Origin: JAHFPN01 sp963765745 | Lineage (GTDB): Bacteria; Pseudomonadota; Alphaproteobacteria; Rhizobiales; Xanthobacteraceae | Length of the DNA: 64,000 bases | Direction of reading: 5' to 3' | Assembly: GCA_963765745.1 (NCBI GenBank) | Contig: CAVXXM010000003.1 | Location: 992,001-1,056,000, forward strand | Part shown: piece by piece, positions 26,648 to 35,263 of the stretch | Layout: every line of letters starts with the position of its first letter | Numbering within the stretch: the stretch's first letter is position 1 | The notes under the pieces: model-generated | Told to the model about the DNA's origin: nothing | Database searches by the model: none | What the model saw: the letters and a program-made list of their open reading frames with translations, nothing else | Program-made: the position numbers and the translations under genes

Positions 26648-28144
26648 ATGCGCGAGATCGGGCATTTCATCGGCGGCAAGCACGTCAAAGGCACCTCGGG
26701 GCGCACCGCCGAAGTGTTCCAGCCCATGACCGGCGAAGTGATCGCGCGCGTAGCGCTCGCTTCCAAGCCTGACGTGCGCGCCGCGGTCGAGAACGCCAAG
26801 GCCGCGCAACCCGCCTGGGCCAATACCAACCCGCAACGCCGTGCGCGGGTGATGTTCAAGTTCCTGGAACTCATGCAGCGCGACAACGACGCGCTCGCCG
26901 ATCTGCTGGCCCGCGAGCACGGCAAGACCATTCCCGACGCGCGCGGCGACATCCAGCGCGGAGTCGAGGTGGTGGAATTCGCCTGCGGGATTCCGCACCT
27001 GTTGAAGGGCGAGTTCAGCGATTCCGCCGGTCCGGGCATCGACCTCTATTCCATGCGGCAGCCCTTGGGCGTGGTCGCCGGCATCACGCCTTTCAACTTT
27101 CCGGCCATGATTCCGATGTGGAAGTTCGCGCCGGCGATCGCCTGCGGCAATGCCTTCATCCTGAAACCGTCGGAGCGCGACCCGGGCGTGCCGATGCGGC
27201 TCGCGGAGCTCATGCTCGAAGCCGGCCTGCCCGCCGGCATTCTCAACGTCGTCAATGGCGACAAGGAAGCGGTCGACGCGATCCTCGACGATCCGGACAT
27301 CCGCGCCATCGGCTTCGTCGGGTCGACGGCCATCGCCGAGTACATCTATACGCGCGGCACCGCGACCGGAAAGCGCGTGCAGGCCTTCGGCGGCGCGAAG
27401 AACCACATGATCGTGATGCCCGACGCGGACATGGACCAGGTAGTGGATGCCCTGATCGGCGCGGGCTACGGCTCGGCCGGCGAGCGCTGCATGGCGATCT
27501 CGGTAGTGGTGCCGGTCGGCAAGAAGACCGCCGACAATCTGGTGGACCGGCTCATTCCGCGCATCGAGAGCCTGAAGATCGGCCCCTCTACTTCTGCCGA
27601 TGCCGACCTCGGCCCACTGGTGACCAAGCAGCACCTGGAGAAGGTCAAGAACTACGTCGAGCTCGGCATCAAGGAAGGCGCGAAGCTCAAGGTTGATGGC
27701 CGCGGCTTCAAGATGCAGGGCTACGAGAACGGCTTCTATATGGGCGGCTGCCTGTTCGACGAGGTGACGCCGGAGATGCGCATCTACAAGGAAGAGATTT
27801 TCGGGCCAGTGCTTTCGGTGGTGCGCGCCAAGGACTACAAGGAAGCGTTGGATCTGCCGAGCAAGCACGAATACGGCAACGGGGTCGCGATCTTCACCCG
27901 CGACGGCGACGCGGCGCGCGATTTCGCGTCCAAGGTCGATGTCGGCATGGTCGGGATCAATTTCGCGATCCCGGTGCCGCTCGCCTATCACACCTTCGGC
28001 GGCTGGAAGCGTTCGATCTTCGGCGATCTGAACCAGCACGGCCCGGATTCGATCCGTTTCTATACCAAGACCAAAACCATCACCTCGCGCTGGCCCTCGG
28101 GCGTCAAGGACGGCGCGGAGTTCGTCATTCCCACCATGAAGTGA
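26648..28144 (+). CDS. mmsA: Methylmalonate-semialdehyde dehydrogenase (CoA-acylating)
   Basis: 498 residues, ALDH superfamily. Opening IGHFIGGKHVKGTSGRTAEV, the block GVVAGITPFNFPAMIPMWKF and the catalytic motif GSAGERCMAIS with the nucleophile at Cys281 are diagnostic of MmsA. It converts methylmalonate or malonate semialdehyde to propionyl- or acetyl-CoA in valine and myo-inositol breakdown. The C-terminus (FVIPTMK) is complete. GGGAGG about ten bases upstream supports the start. Neighbouring genes are not valine-pathway genes, so the physiological pathway is open. Confidence 0.95.
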   Translation: MREIGHFIGGKHVKGTSGRTAEVFQPMTGEVIARVALASKPDVRAAVENAKAAQPAWANTNPQRRARVMFKFLELMQRDNDALADLLAREHGKTIPDARGDIQRGVEVVEFACGIPHLLKGEFSDSAGPGIDLYSMRQPLGVVAGITPFNFPAMIPMWKFAPAIACGNAFILKPSERDPGVPMRLAELMLEAGLPAGILNVVNGDKEAVDAILDDPDIRAIGFVGSTAIAEYIYTRGTATGKRVQAFGGAKNHMIVMPDADMDQVVDALIGAGYGSAGERCMAISVVVPVGKKTADNLVDRLIPRIESLKIGPSTSADADLGPLVTKQHLEKVKNYVELGIKEGAKLKVDGRGFKMQGYENGFYMGGCLFDEVTPEMRIYKEEIFGPVLSVVRAKDYKEALDLPSKHEYGNGVAIFTRDGDAARDFASKVDVGMVGINFAIPVPLAYHTFGGWKRSIFGDLNQHGPDSIRFYTKTKTITSRWPSGVKDGAEFVIPTMK

Positions 28145-28154
28145 GCGCACACCA

Positions 28155-28799
28155 ATGGCCGAATACCAGCTTTATTGCTTCGCCCAATCCGGCAACGCCT
28201 ATCGCGCCGCGCTGATGCTGAACCTGATCGGCGCCGATTGGGAGCCGATCTTCGTCGACTTCTTTGGCAAGGGCGCGCAGCGCACGCCGGAGTACCGCGA
28301 ACAGATCAACGAGATGGGCGAGATACCGGTGCTCGTGCACGGCAAGAGGAAGCTCACGCAATCGGCCGTGATCCTCACCTATCTCGCCGAGAAGAGCAGC
28401 AAGTTCCTGCCGAAGGGCGAAGACGAGCGGCTCGAAGCGCTACGCTGGATCGTCTTCGACAATCAGAAGGTCAATGGCTTTCTCGGGCCCTATCGCTTTC
28501 TCAAGAACTGGGCGCCGAAGTCCGACCCGGCCGTTATGGAGTTCCTCAAGGGCCGCGTCACGAACGCGCTCGGCATCGTCGACAAGCGGCTCTCGAGGCA
28601 TCCGTTCCTCGTCGGCGAACGGCCGACGATCGCGGATGTTTCGCTGGCGGGATATTTCTTCTATCCGGCGGAGGAGTTCGGCTTCGATGTGGCGGACGGA
28701 CGGCCGCATATCGGCGCCTGGCGCGAGCGCATCCGCGCGCTACCGGGCTGGGGGCATCCCTATGACCTGATGCCGGGCCATCCGATGCCCAAGAAATGA
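28155..28799 (+). CDS. Glutathione S-transferase family protein
   Basis: 214 residues: thioredoxin-like N-terminal domain with the glutathione-binding strand GEIPVLVHGKRKLTQSAVIL (cis-proline and the Ser in QSA) and an all-helical C-terminal domain containing RPTIADVSLAGYF, the N-capping box of the GST fold. The N-terminal motif CFAQSGNAYRAAL places the first-turn residue at Ser13 or Asn15, typical of bacterial beta/theta-like GSTs. Begins ten bases after mmsA on the same strand, so probably co-transcribed. Substrate unknown. Confidence 0.88.
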   Translation: MAEYQLYCFAQSGNAYRAALMLNLIGADWEPIFVDFFGKGAQRTPEYREQINEMGEIPVLVHGKRKLTQSAVILTYLAEKSSKFLPKGEDERLEALRWIVFDNQKVNGFLGPYRFLKNWAPKSDPAVMEFLKGRVTNALGIVDKRLSRHPFLVGERPTIADVSLAGYFFYPAEEFGFDVADGRPHIGAWRERIRALPGWGHPYDLMPGHPMPKK

Positions 28800-28805
28800 G
28801 GCGCC

Positions 28806-29579
28806 TTAGGTTTTTCGCTTGAACGCGAACGGCGAGAACGCCTGCATCGTGGCCATGGCCTGGATGCGATTGATATTCACATGGCGCGGCAAGGTGCAGG
28901 CCCAGAAAACCTGCTCGGCGATGTCGTCGGCCGACATCGGCGTCAGGCCCTTGTAGGGCACCGCCGCCTTCTCCGCGTCGCCCTTGAAACGCACCAGCGA
29001 AAACTCGGTCTCTGCCAGGCCCGGCTCGATATTGGTGACGCGCACGTTGTAGCCGAGCAGATCGGCGCGGATATTCAGCGCGAACTGTTTTACGAACGCT
29101 TTGACGCCGCCATAGACGTTGCCGCCCGGATAAGGGTAGTCGCCGGCAACCGAACCGATCAGCACCACATGGCCTTCGTCGCGCTCGACCATGCCGGGCA
29201 AAGTCGCGCGCACCGTATAGACGAGTCCGTTGATATTGGTGGCGATCATCTGGTCCCAGTCGTCGAGATTGGCCTGGTGCGCGGGCTCCAGCCCGTGCGC
29301 GCCGCCGGCGTTCGCTACCACCACGTTGATCTTCTGGAATGCGGGCGGCAGATCTTTGAGCATTTTCTCCGCCGCGCCTCGCACCGTCACGTCATAGGTC
29401 GCCGTATGACAGCGCTCGCCGAGCTCCTTCTTCAGCGCAGCTAGGCGCTCGCCGCGCCGCCCGGTGCCGATCACGCGCGCGCCCGCGGCAACGAAGCGGC
29501 GCGCAATAGCGGCGCCGAAGCCGGCAGTGGCGCCGGTAATAAGCACGGTCATGGTCTTGGGATCGACGTTCTGGGTCAT
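28806..29579 (-). CDS. Short-chain dehydrogenase/reductase, YdfG-like
   Basis: 257 residues. Cofactor motif TGATAGFGAAIARRF, NAG in VVVANAGGAHG, catalytic Ser in VLIGSVAGDYPYPG and YxxxK as NVYGGVKAF. The overall pattern (TNIEPGLAETEFSLVRFKGD) matches the NADP-dependent serine/3-hydroxy-acid dehydrogenase YdfG group. Start at 29579 with GGAGAATTCCCC before the ATG, giving an eight-base spacing. It follows the second dehydrogenase gene on the same strand with a 60-base gap. Confidence 0.88.
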   Translation of the reverse strand: MTQNVDPKTMTVLITGATAGFGAAIARRFVAAGARVIGTGRRGERLAALKKELGERCHTATYDVTVRGAAEKMLKDLPPAFQKINVVVANAGGAHGLEPAHQANLDDWDQMIATNINGLVYTVRATLPGMVERDEGHVVLIGSVAGDYPYPGGNVYGGVKAFVKQFALNIRADLLGYNVRVTNIEPGLAETEFSLVRFKGDAEKAAVPYKGLTPMSADDIAEQVFWACTLPRHVNINRIQAMATMQAFSPFAFKRKT

Positions 29580-29639
29580 GGGGAATTCTCCGGCAGCGGA
29601 TGGAATGGAATAGCGGCTCGCGGTCGCTGCATCCACGCT

Positions 29640-30362
29640 TCAGCGCGCTGAAAGGCCGCCGTCGATAATCATTTCTGCGCCGGTGATGAAGCTGCTCTCG
29701 TCGGACAGGAGGTAAATCGTCAGGTCGGCGATCTCCTGCGGCCTGGCGAAACGGCGGAGTGGAATATCCTGGGTCATCTTCTCGCGGGTCCTGGCGGGAT
29801 CGACGGTGGACCGCAGCATCGCTTCGACCATATCGCTTTCGACGAACGTGGGATGCACCGAGTTGCAGCGTACCGGGGGCTTGAGGCGGGCGCCGTGCAG
29901 CGCCACCGATTTGGAGAGCAGACGCACCGCCCCCTTGGAGGCGTTATAGGCCGCGAGATTGTGTCCGGCGACGATGCCAGAGATCGAGGAGAGGTTCACG
30001 ATCGAGCCGCCGTGGCGGCGCAACAGCGGTAGCGCGTATTTGCAGCCGAGGAACGTGCCGTCAACGTTGATCGCCATGGTCCGCCGGTATTCGGTGAAGT
30101 CGGTCTCCTCGATGGTTCCGAGCGTGCCGATGCCGGCTGAATTGACCAGGCCGTCGAGCCGGCCATGGCGGGCGCCGATTTCCGAAATGACGGCGACCCA
30201 TTCCTCCTCGGATGTGACGTCGAGGGCGATTTCCGCGCGGCCCTTGAGGTCGGAGCGGATCGCCGTGCCGCCTTCCTGGGCGATCGCATCCGCGACCGTC
30301 TTGCCGATCGAACCGGCCGCGCCGGTGATAAGCACGATCCTGTTCGCCAGCCGCCGTGCCAT
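29640..30362 (-). CDS. Short-chain dehydrogenase/reductase
   Basis: 240 residues, classical SDR: TGAAGSIGKTVADAI cofactor loop, SAGIG, catalytic serines in VNLSSISGIVAG and YNASK (YxxxK). It ends IDGGLSAR, the usual SDR C-terminus for 3-ketoacyl-ACP reductase-like or hydroxysteroid-dehydrogenase-like enzymes. Substrate cannot be assigned. Immediately upstream of its start lies the terminator of the preceding TRAP operon, so it has its own promoter in fewer than 60 bases or relies on readthrough. Confidence 0.87.
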   Translation of the reverse strand: MARRLANRIVLITGAAGSIGKTVADAIAQEGGTAIRSDLKGRAEIALDVTSEEEWVAVISEIGARHGRLDGLVNSAGIGTLGTIEETDFTEYRRTMAINVDGTFLGCKYALPLLRRHGGSIVNLSSISGIVAGHNLAAYNASKGAVRLLSKSVALHGARLKPPVRCNSVHPTFVESDMVEAMLRSTVDPARTREKMTQDIPLRRFARPQEIADLTIYLLSDESSFITGAEMIIDGGLSAR

Positions 30363-30393
30363 GAGGTTCTCCGCTGCGCCGGCTCCCTAGCAC

Positions 30394-30428
30394 AAAAAAA
30401 GACCCGCCGCGCGCGAGCGTGGCGGGTC
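30394..30428 (-). terminator. Rho-independent terminator of the TRAP operon
   Basis: GACCCGCC and GGCGGGTC form a perfect 8-bp stem at 30401-30428 with a 12-base loop. On the minus strand the stem is followed by seven uridines (A-run at 30394-30400). It lies 25 bases after the dctP stop and is the clearest intrinsic terminator in the window. Confidence 0.9.
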
Positions 30429-30452
30429 CAGCCTGTGAACAGCGCGGATGCG

Positions 30453-31499
30453 TCAGCTGGCGGGGCCAGCGTACTTGGCGATCATCGCGCGAGCATCGTT
30501 GACCAATGCCTGGCCATCGATGCCCTTGGTCTTCATCTCGGCGATCCACTCGTCGGTCACCCTTTGCGCTGCCGCCTTCCAGCGGGCGGTCTCGGCCGCG
30601 TCGAGGGCTACGATGGCATTGCCGCGGGCCTTGGCGGCCGCAAGCCCGGGAGCATCGCCTTCATCCATCACCTTGCCAACCCACTTGGAGGTCGCGGGGC
30701 CTGAGTTATCATCGATGACTTTCTTCAGGTCCGCGGGCAAGCTGCCGTACTTCGCCTTGTTCATGGCGAAAACGAAGAACGACACGTAGAGGCTGCGATT
30801 GCCCGTGAACGTCGTATGGGTGTTGACCAGCTCTGCGACGCGCAACGGTGTGGTGACTTCCCACGGGACCACGGTGCCGTCGATGATGCCCTTGGAGAGC
30901 GCCTCGGGCATGGCGGGAACCGGCATGCCGACCGGGGTCGCCCCAAGCACCTGAAGAAGTTTGTTCACCTGCCGCGTCGGCGCGCGAACTTTTAGGCCCT
31001 TCATATCCTCAAGCTTGCGCACGCCGTTGCCCTTGGCGTGGATCAGGCCGGGACCATGTGTATGCACGGCGATGATCTGGACGTCCTTGTATTCGTCCAG
31101 AAGGTGCTTCTGGTAGAATTCCCAGGCGGCCACGCTGTTCTGCTCGCCGTTGCCGGCGATGAACGGAAGCTCGAAGGCCTCGCTCTTGGGGAAACGTCCT
31201 GGGGTATAGCCGGGCAGCGTCCAGACGATGTCGACGACACCATCCTTGACCTGGTCGAACAACTGCGGTGGCGTGCCACCGAGCTGCATCGAGGGATAGA
31301 GCTCGACCTTGATGCGGCCCTTAGAGTCGGCCTCGACCTTCTTCGCCCACTCTGCGATAAAATTCTTCGGCACGGGTGCCGCGGCCGGCAAAAACTGGTG
31401 AACGCGGAGCGTAATCTGCTGCGCAAGCGCCGCAGACGATCCGGCGGCGAGCATGAGCGCTGCAGCCAGAACCGCGCCGAGGCGAGTGAAGGCGGTCAT
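30453..31499 (-). CDS. dctP: TRAP transporter substrate-binding protein DctP (system 1)
   Basis: 348 residues: signal peptide cleaved near ALAQQ, then a DctP fold (ITLRVHQFLP, GGTPPQLFDQVKDGVVDIVW, EAFELPFIAGN, LKVRAPTRQ with the carboxylate-binding arginine). The start at 31499 has GGGAGG eight bases upstream. It is the third gene of dctQ-dctM-dctP but separated from dctM by about 205 bases that hold an Fnr/FixK-like palindrome, so it probably also has its own promoter. Ligand is probably an organic acid; which one is not readable. Confidence 0.92.
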   Translation of the reverse strand: MTAFTRLGAVLAAALMLAAGSSAALAQQITLRVHQFLPAAAPVPKNFIAEWAKKVEADSKGRIKVELYPSMQLGGTPPQLFDQVKDGVVDIVWTLPGYTPGRFPKSEAFELPFIAGNGEQNSVAAWEFYQKHLLDEYKDVQIIAVHTHGPGLIHAKGNGVRKLEDMKGLKVRAPTRQVNKLLQVLGATPVGMPVPAMPEALSKGIIDGTVVPWEVTTPLRVAELVNTHTTFTGNRSLYVSFFVFAMNKAKYGSLPADLKKVIDDNSGPATSKWVGKVMDEGDAPGLAAAKARGNAIVALDAAETARWKAAAQRVTDEWIAEMKTKGIDGQALVNDARAMIAKYAGPAS

Positions 31500-31633
31500 T
31501 TGAGTGTCCTCCCGAATATCTGTTGGAACGCCATCCGCCACGTTCCGTCTCTAAGCGGGCGAAATGGGCGGCAGCGTCACGAGCGAATTTATTACGACAG
31601 ATAATTATAGCATCAAAGTCTACGGTGACGAGA

Positions 31634-31649
31634 CTTGACCTAGGTCAAG
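31634..31649. promoter_or_regulatory. Fnr/FixK-like palindrome upstream of dctP
   Basis: CTTGACCTAGGTCAAG is a perfect 16-bp palindrome matching the TTGA-N6-TCAA box recognised by Fnr/FixK-type regulators of alphaproteobacteria. It is centred about 142 bases before the dctP start, in the gap after dctM. A match of this length can occur by chance, and the regulator is inferred. Confidence 0.45.
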
Positions 31650-31704
31650 AGCACCCGGACAAAATCCGGTTTGGCTTGAACGAATTGGGGGCGCGGAAAC
31701 TTCG

Positions 31705-33027
31705 CTATTTCAGGAAGCGCAGCGCGAACAAGGTGATCTGCGGCACCAACAGCAGCAGGGTAACGCGCAGGAAGTCCGACAGCAGGAACGGCAGGATACC
31801 GCGATAAATCTCCCCGATCGGAACGGTGCGGGCGATGTTGGCCACCACATAGACGTTGAGGCCGATCGGCGGCGCAATCAGGCCAATTTCGATCACCATC
31901 AACATCAGGATGCCGAACCAGATCGCCTTGTATTCGTTCGACAGGCCGTAGAGATCGAGACCGAGAATGCTCGGCAGCAGGATCGGCAGGAGCAGAAACA
32001 TCATCGCCAGTTCATCGAGCACGCATCCGAGAATGACAAAAAGCGCGAGGAAACCCGCGATGATCACCAGCGGCGGCACCTGCAGGCTCGAGATCAATGC
32101 AGCCATGTCGGCGGGGACCTGTGAAACCGCAAGCGCAGTGTTCATCATATTGGCGCCCAAGAGCACGGTGAAAATCATGGCGGTAGCCTGCGCGGTCGGC
32201 AGGAAGCTTTCCACGATCGATTTCCAGCCGAGCTCGCCACGGGTGAGCCCAAGCAGCAAGGTGGCAACGGTTCCGACGGCGGCACCCTCGGTCGCGGTGA
32301 AATAGCCGCCATAAATGCCGACGAACATCGCGAGAAAAATGACCGCGATCGGCCAAGCTTCGGCGATCGCCTTCCGCCGTTCCGCGGCGGTTGCGCGCGG
32401 CTGGATCGTGGCTTGGCCGGGCACCAGCCTGACATAGATCGCGATCACGACGAGGTAGCCGACGGCAGCGATGATTCCGGGAATGAAAGCCGCGGCGAAC
32501 AGCTTGACGATGCTCTGCTCGGCCAAGAGCGCATAGATGATGAGAATGACCGAAGGCGGGATCATGATGCCAAGCGTTCCGCCGACGGCGAGCGTTCCGG
32601 TAGCTAGCCGGTCGGAATAGTGCAATCGCCTCATCTCCGGCAGCGCGACTTGCGACATGGTCGCTGTGGTCGCTACCGAGGATCCGCAGATTGCGCCAAA
32701 GGCGGCGCAAGCGATGATGGTGGCCATGGCGACGCCGCCATTTCTGTGGCCCATGAGCTTGCTCGCCGCCTGGAAAAGAATGCGTGAAAATCCGGCGGCC
32801 GAGGCGAACTGTCCCATGAGCAGGAAGAGCGGGATGACGGACAGGTCGTAGACCGAGAACCGCGCCCACAAGAGACCCTTGAGGTAGCTCAAGAGCGCGT
32901 TCTCGCCGACCACGGCCCAATAGCCGGCGGCACCGGTGACGAACATGGCTGCGCCGATCGGAACGCGCAGCGCGATCAGAACGAGCATCGATCCGAGGAT
33001 GAGCCCGGCGGAGCCGAGGTTACTCAT
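31705..33027 (-). CDS. dctM: TRAP transporter large permease DctM (system 1)
   Basis: 440 residues, about twelve membrane helices, DctM family: LKGLLWARFSVYDLSVIPLF near the first third, GGTLGIMIPPSVILIIYALL (the conserved IPPS block) and GCVLDELAMMFLLLPILLP near the end. Start at 33027, overlapping the end of dctQ by eight bases. An in-frame upstream Met would begin inside dctQ and has an arginine-rich leader, so it was rejected. Imports the DctP-bound substrate with sodium. Confidence 0.92.
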   Translation of the reverse strand: MSNLGSAGLILGSMLVLIALRVPIGAAMFVTGAAGYWAVVGENALLSYLKGLLWARFSVYDLSVIPLFLLMGQFASAAGFSRILFQAASKLMGHRNGGVAMATIIACAAFGAICGSSVATTATMSQVALPEMRRLHYSDRLATGTLAVGGTLGIMIPPSVILIIYALLAEQSIVKLFAAAFIPGIIAAVGYLVVIAIYVRLVPGQATIQPRATAAERRKAIAEAWPIAVIFLAMFVGIYGGYFTATEGAAVGTVATLLLGLTRGELGWKSIVESFLPTAQATAMIFTVLLGANMMNTALAVSQVPADMAALISSLQVPPLVIIAGFLALFVILGCVLDELAMMFLLLPILLPSILGLDLYGLSNEYKAIWFGILMLMVIEIGLIAPPIGLNVYVVANIARTVPIGEIYRGILPFLLSDFLRVTLLLLVPQITLFALRFLK

Positions 33028-33544
33028 GCGCCGGTTGCTCCGCCGTCTCGACGCCAAAGCTCTGCGCAAGGGCAATCAGCCCCGCAAACAGAACGCCCGG
33101 TACCATGAAGCCATAGCCGATCCAGATCGGCACGCTCATGAGCATGCTGGTCTCGCCACTACGGGCGATATCGAACGTGCCGACCAGCGTGCGCCATCCG
33201 ACCGCAAGGAACATGACGGCCATCAGGAACGAACCGAAGCGATCCAGGATCTCGATCGCCTGCGGGCCCGCGCGCAGCGTGAAGAAGTCGACGATGATGT
33301 GGCCGCGCGTCGCCTGGCAGTAAGGCAGGAACAGCGAGCCCGCGACGGCGATGCCGATCTCCACCAGCTCGAAATCGCCCTGGATCGGCCGGCCCAAAAG
33401 ACTGCGGCCGACAATGCTGACCGCCGACATCAGGCCAACTCCCGCGATTGCCGCACCTCCGAGATGGGCGAATAGCGCCGCGAAAACGTGCAGCGTGCGC
33501 GCAACCGGCGAGAGCCCTACAGCTGCCTGAGGTGTGTTGGCCAT
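33020..33544 (-). CDS. dctQ: TRAP transporter small permease DctQ (system 1)
   Basis: 174 residues with four membrane helices, DctQ fold: GRSLLGRPIQGDFELVEIGIAV and the following CQATRGHIIVDFF block are the family's conserved second and third helices. First gene of the system; it overlaps dctM and lies about 200 bases from the altronate dehydratase gene, which terminates the second TRAP operon on the same strand. Confidence 0.88.
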   Translation of the reverse strand: MANTPQAAVGLSPVARTLHVFAALFAHLGGAAIAGVGLMSAVSIVGRSLLGRPIQGDFELVEIGIAVAGSLFLPYCQATRGHIIVDFFTLRAGPQAIEILDRFGSFLMAVMFLAVGWRTLVGTFDIARSGETSMLMSVPIWIGYGFMVPGVLFAGLIALAQSFGVETAEQPAHE

Positions 33545-33742
33545 GATTTCGAGCGCAGAACCGTTCGCAGCTTGCGTTTCGCGAATACGGTCAAGCCCCT
33601 CCCCTTAAGCGCATATTCCCCGATGCGGCCGGGCATACCCGGCGCTTCTTCTCATAGCAACGAGACGACCCAGTCCGTTGCCGCTCCATGGGCAGAAGGT
33701 ACAATATTTCCCGAAATAGTTCCGGATCGGCGCCGGGATGCA

Positions 33743-35260
33743 TCACATCGTCGCGCCGGTCTGCCACGGCACGAATTCCTCGTCGCCGTAGCCGAGCAGC
33801 TCGGATTTGGTGCGCTCGCCGGAGGCGACGCGCAGCACGTGGTCGAAAATCTCGCGCCCCTTGTCCTCGAGCGAGACGCCGTCGAGCACGTCGCCGCAAT
33901 TGATGTCCATGTCGTCGGTCATGCGGCGATAGACGTCGGTGTTGGTCGCGAGCTTGATCGAGGGCGTCGGCTTGCAGCCGAAGGCCGAGCCGCGGCCGGT
34001 GGTGAAGGCCATGACGTTGGCGCCGCCGGCGACCTGGCCGGTGGCGGCGACCGGGTCGTAGCCCGGCGTGTCCATGAACACGAAGCCCTTGGCGGTGACC
34101 GGCTCGGCGTATTTGTAGACCTCCATCAGCGTCGAGGTGCCGCCCTTGGCGGCAGCGCCGAGCGACTTTTCGAGGATGGTGGTGAGGCCGCCGGCCTTGT
34201 TGCCGGGAGACGGATTGTTGTTCATCTCCATCTTGTTCCTGGCGGTGTAGTCCTCCCACCACTTGATACGCTCGACGAGCTTTTCGCCGACCGAGCGGTT
34301 GACGGCGCGGCGCGTGAGCAGGTGCTCGGCGCCGTAGATCTCGGGCGTCTCGGAGAGGATCGGCGTGCCGCCGTGCTTCACAAGCAGATCGGCGGCGACA
34401 CCGAGCGCCGGATTGGCGGTAATGCCGGAATAGCCGTCGGAACCACCGCATTGCAGCGCAAGGATCACATCCGACGCAGGCCGCGTCTCGCGCTTCGACT
34501 TGGCGGCGAGCGGCAGCATCGCCTTCAGCCGCTCAGCGCCCTCGGCGATCGATTTCTGCGTGCCGCCGGTGCCCTGGATGGTCATGGTCTGGAAGTGGTC
34601 GCCCTCGACCAGCCCATGATCGCGTTTCATGCGCTCGATCTCGAACACCTCGCAGCCGAGGCCGACCATGAGCACGCCGGCGATATTGGGATGGGTCGCG
34701 TAACCCCACATGGTGCGGCGGAGCGTCTCGAACGGCTCGCCGGACGACGCCAAGCCACAGCCGGTGCCGTGCACGAGCGCGACGACGCCGTCGACTTCAG
34801 GATGATCGGCGAGCGCACCGGAGCGATCGAGAGCGCGCGCCATGTGGCGAGCGACCGTCGCCGAGCAATTCACCGAGGAGATCACGGCGACGAAGTTGCG
34901 GGTGCCGATCTTGCCGCTCGGCCGCACGTAGCCCTCGAAGGTGGCGCGCAGCTCCGGCGGCAGAATTTCGTCGTTCTTGGCGGATTCGGCGAAGTGGTAA
35001 TCGCGGGCGAAATCGTGGAGACCCACATTGTGGACGTGGACATGACGGCCCGGCTCAATCGCCTTGGTTGCGAAGCCGATGATCTGGCCGAACTTCCTGA
35101 CCGGTTCCCCCTCTCCGATCGCGGCGGCCGCCATCTTGTGGCCACGCGGAATGCGCTCCTTGGCGACGACGCCGGCGATCATCGTCCCCGCCTCCACGGA
35201 ATCGACGGCGACGATCACGTTGTCGTCGGGAGCGAGGCGAATGGTGCGGGGCGCGGCCAT
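33743..35260 (-). CDS. Altronate/galactarate dehydratase family protein (UxaA-like)
   Basis: 505 residues. An N-terminal SAF domain (about residues 1-95, DDNVIVAVDSVEAG and RIPRGHKMAA) is joined to the GD_AH catalytic domain, with IGTRNFVAVISSVNCSAT, GTGCGLASSGEPFETL and LQCGGSDGYSGITANPA. These are iron-dependent dehydratases of D-altronate or galactarate. The gene begins three bases after dctM of the second TRAP system, so substrate uptake and first catabolic step appear to be in one transcript. Which sugar acid is used is not decidable; both UxaA and GarD fit. Confidence 0.9.
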   Translation of the reverse strand: MAAPRTIRLAPDDNVIVAVDSVEAGTMIAGVVAKERIPRGHKMAAAAIGEGEPVRKFGQIIGFATKAIEPGRHVHVHNVGLHDFARDYHFAESAKNDEILPPELRATFEGYVRPSGKIGTRNFVAVISSVNCSATVARHMARALDRSGALADHPEVDGVVALVHGTGCGLASSGEPFETLRRTMWGYATHPNIAGVLMVGLGCEVFEIERMKRDHGLVEGDHFQTMTIQGTGGTQKSIAEGAERLKAMLPLAAKSKRETRPASDVILALQCGGSDGYSGITANPALGVAADLLVKHGGTPILSETPEIYGAEHLLTRRAVNRSVGEKLVERIKWWEDYTARNKMEMNNNPSPGNKAGGLTTILEKSLGAAAKGGTSTLMEVYKYAEPVTAKGFVFMDTPGYDPVAATGQVAGGANVMAFTTGRGSAFGCKPTPSIKLATNTDVYRRMTDDMDINCGDVLDGVSLEDKGREIFDHVLRVASGERTKSELLGYGDEEFVPWQTGATM

Positions 35261-35263
35261 GGG

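Noticed and set aside
26222..28150. 642-codon minus-strand open frame opposite mmsA
   Set aside because: His/Arg/Asp-rich shadow of mmsA; the plus-strand product has an intact ALDH active site.
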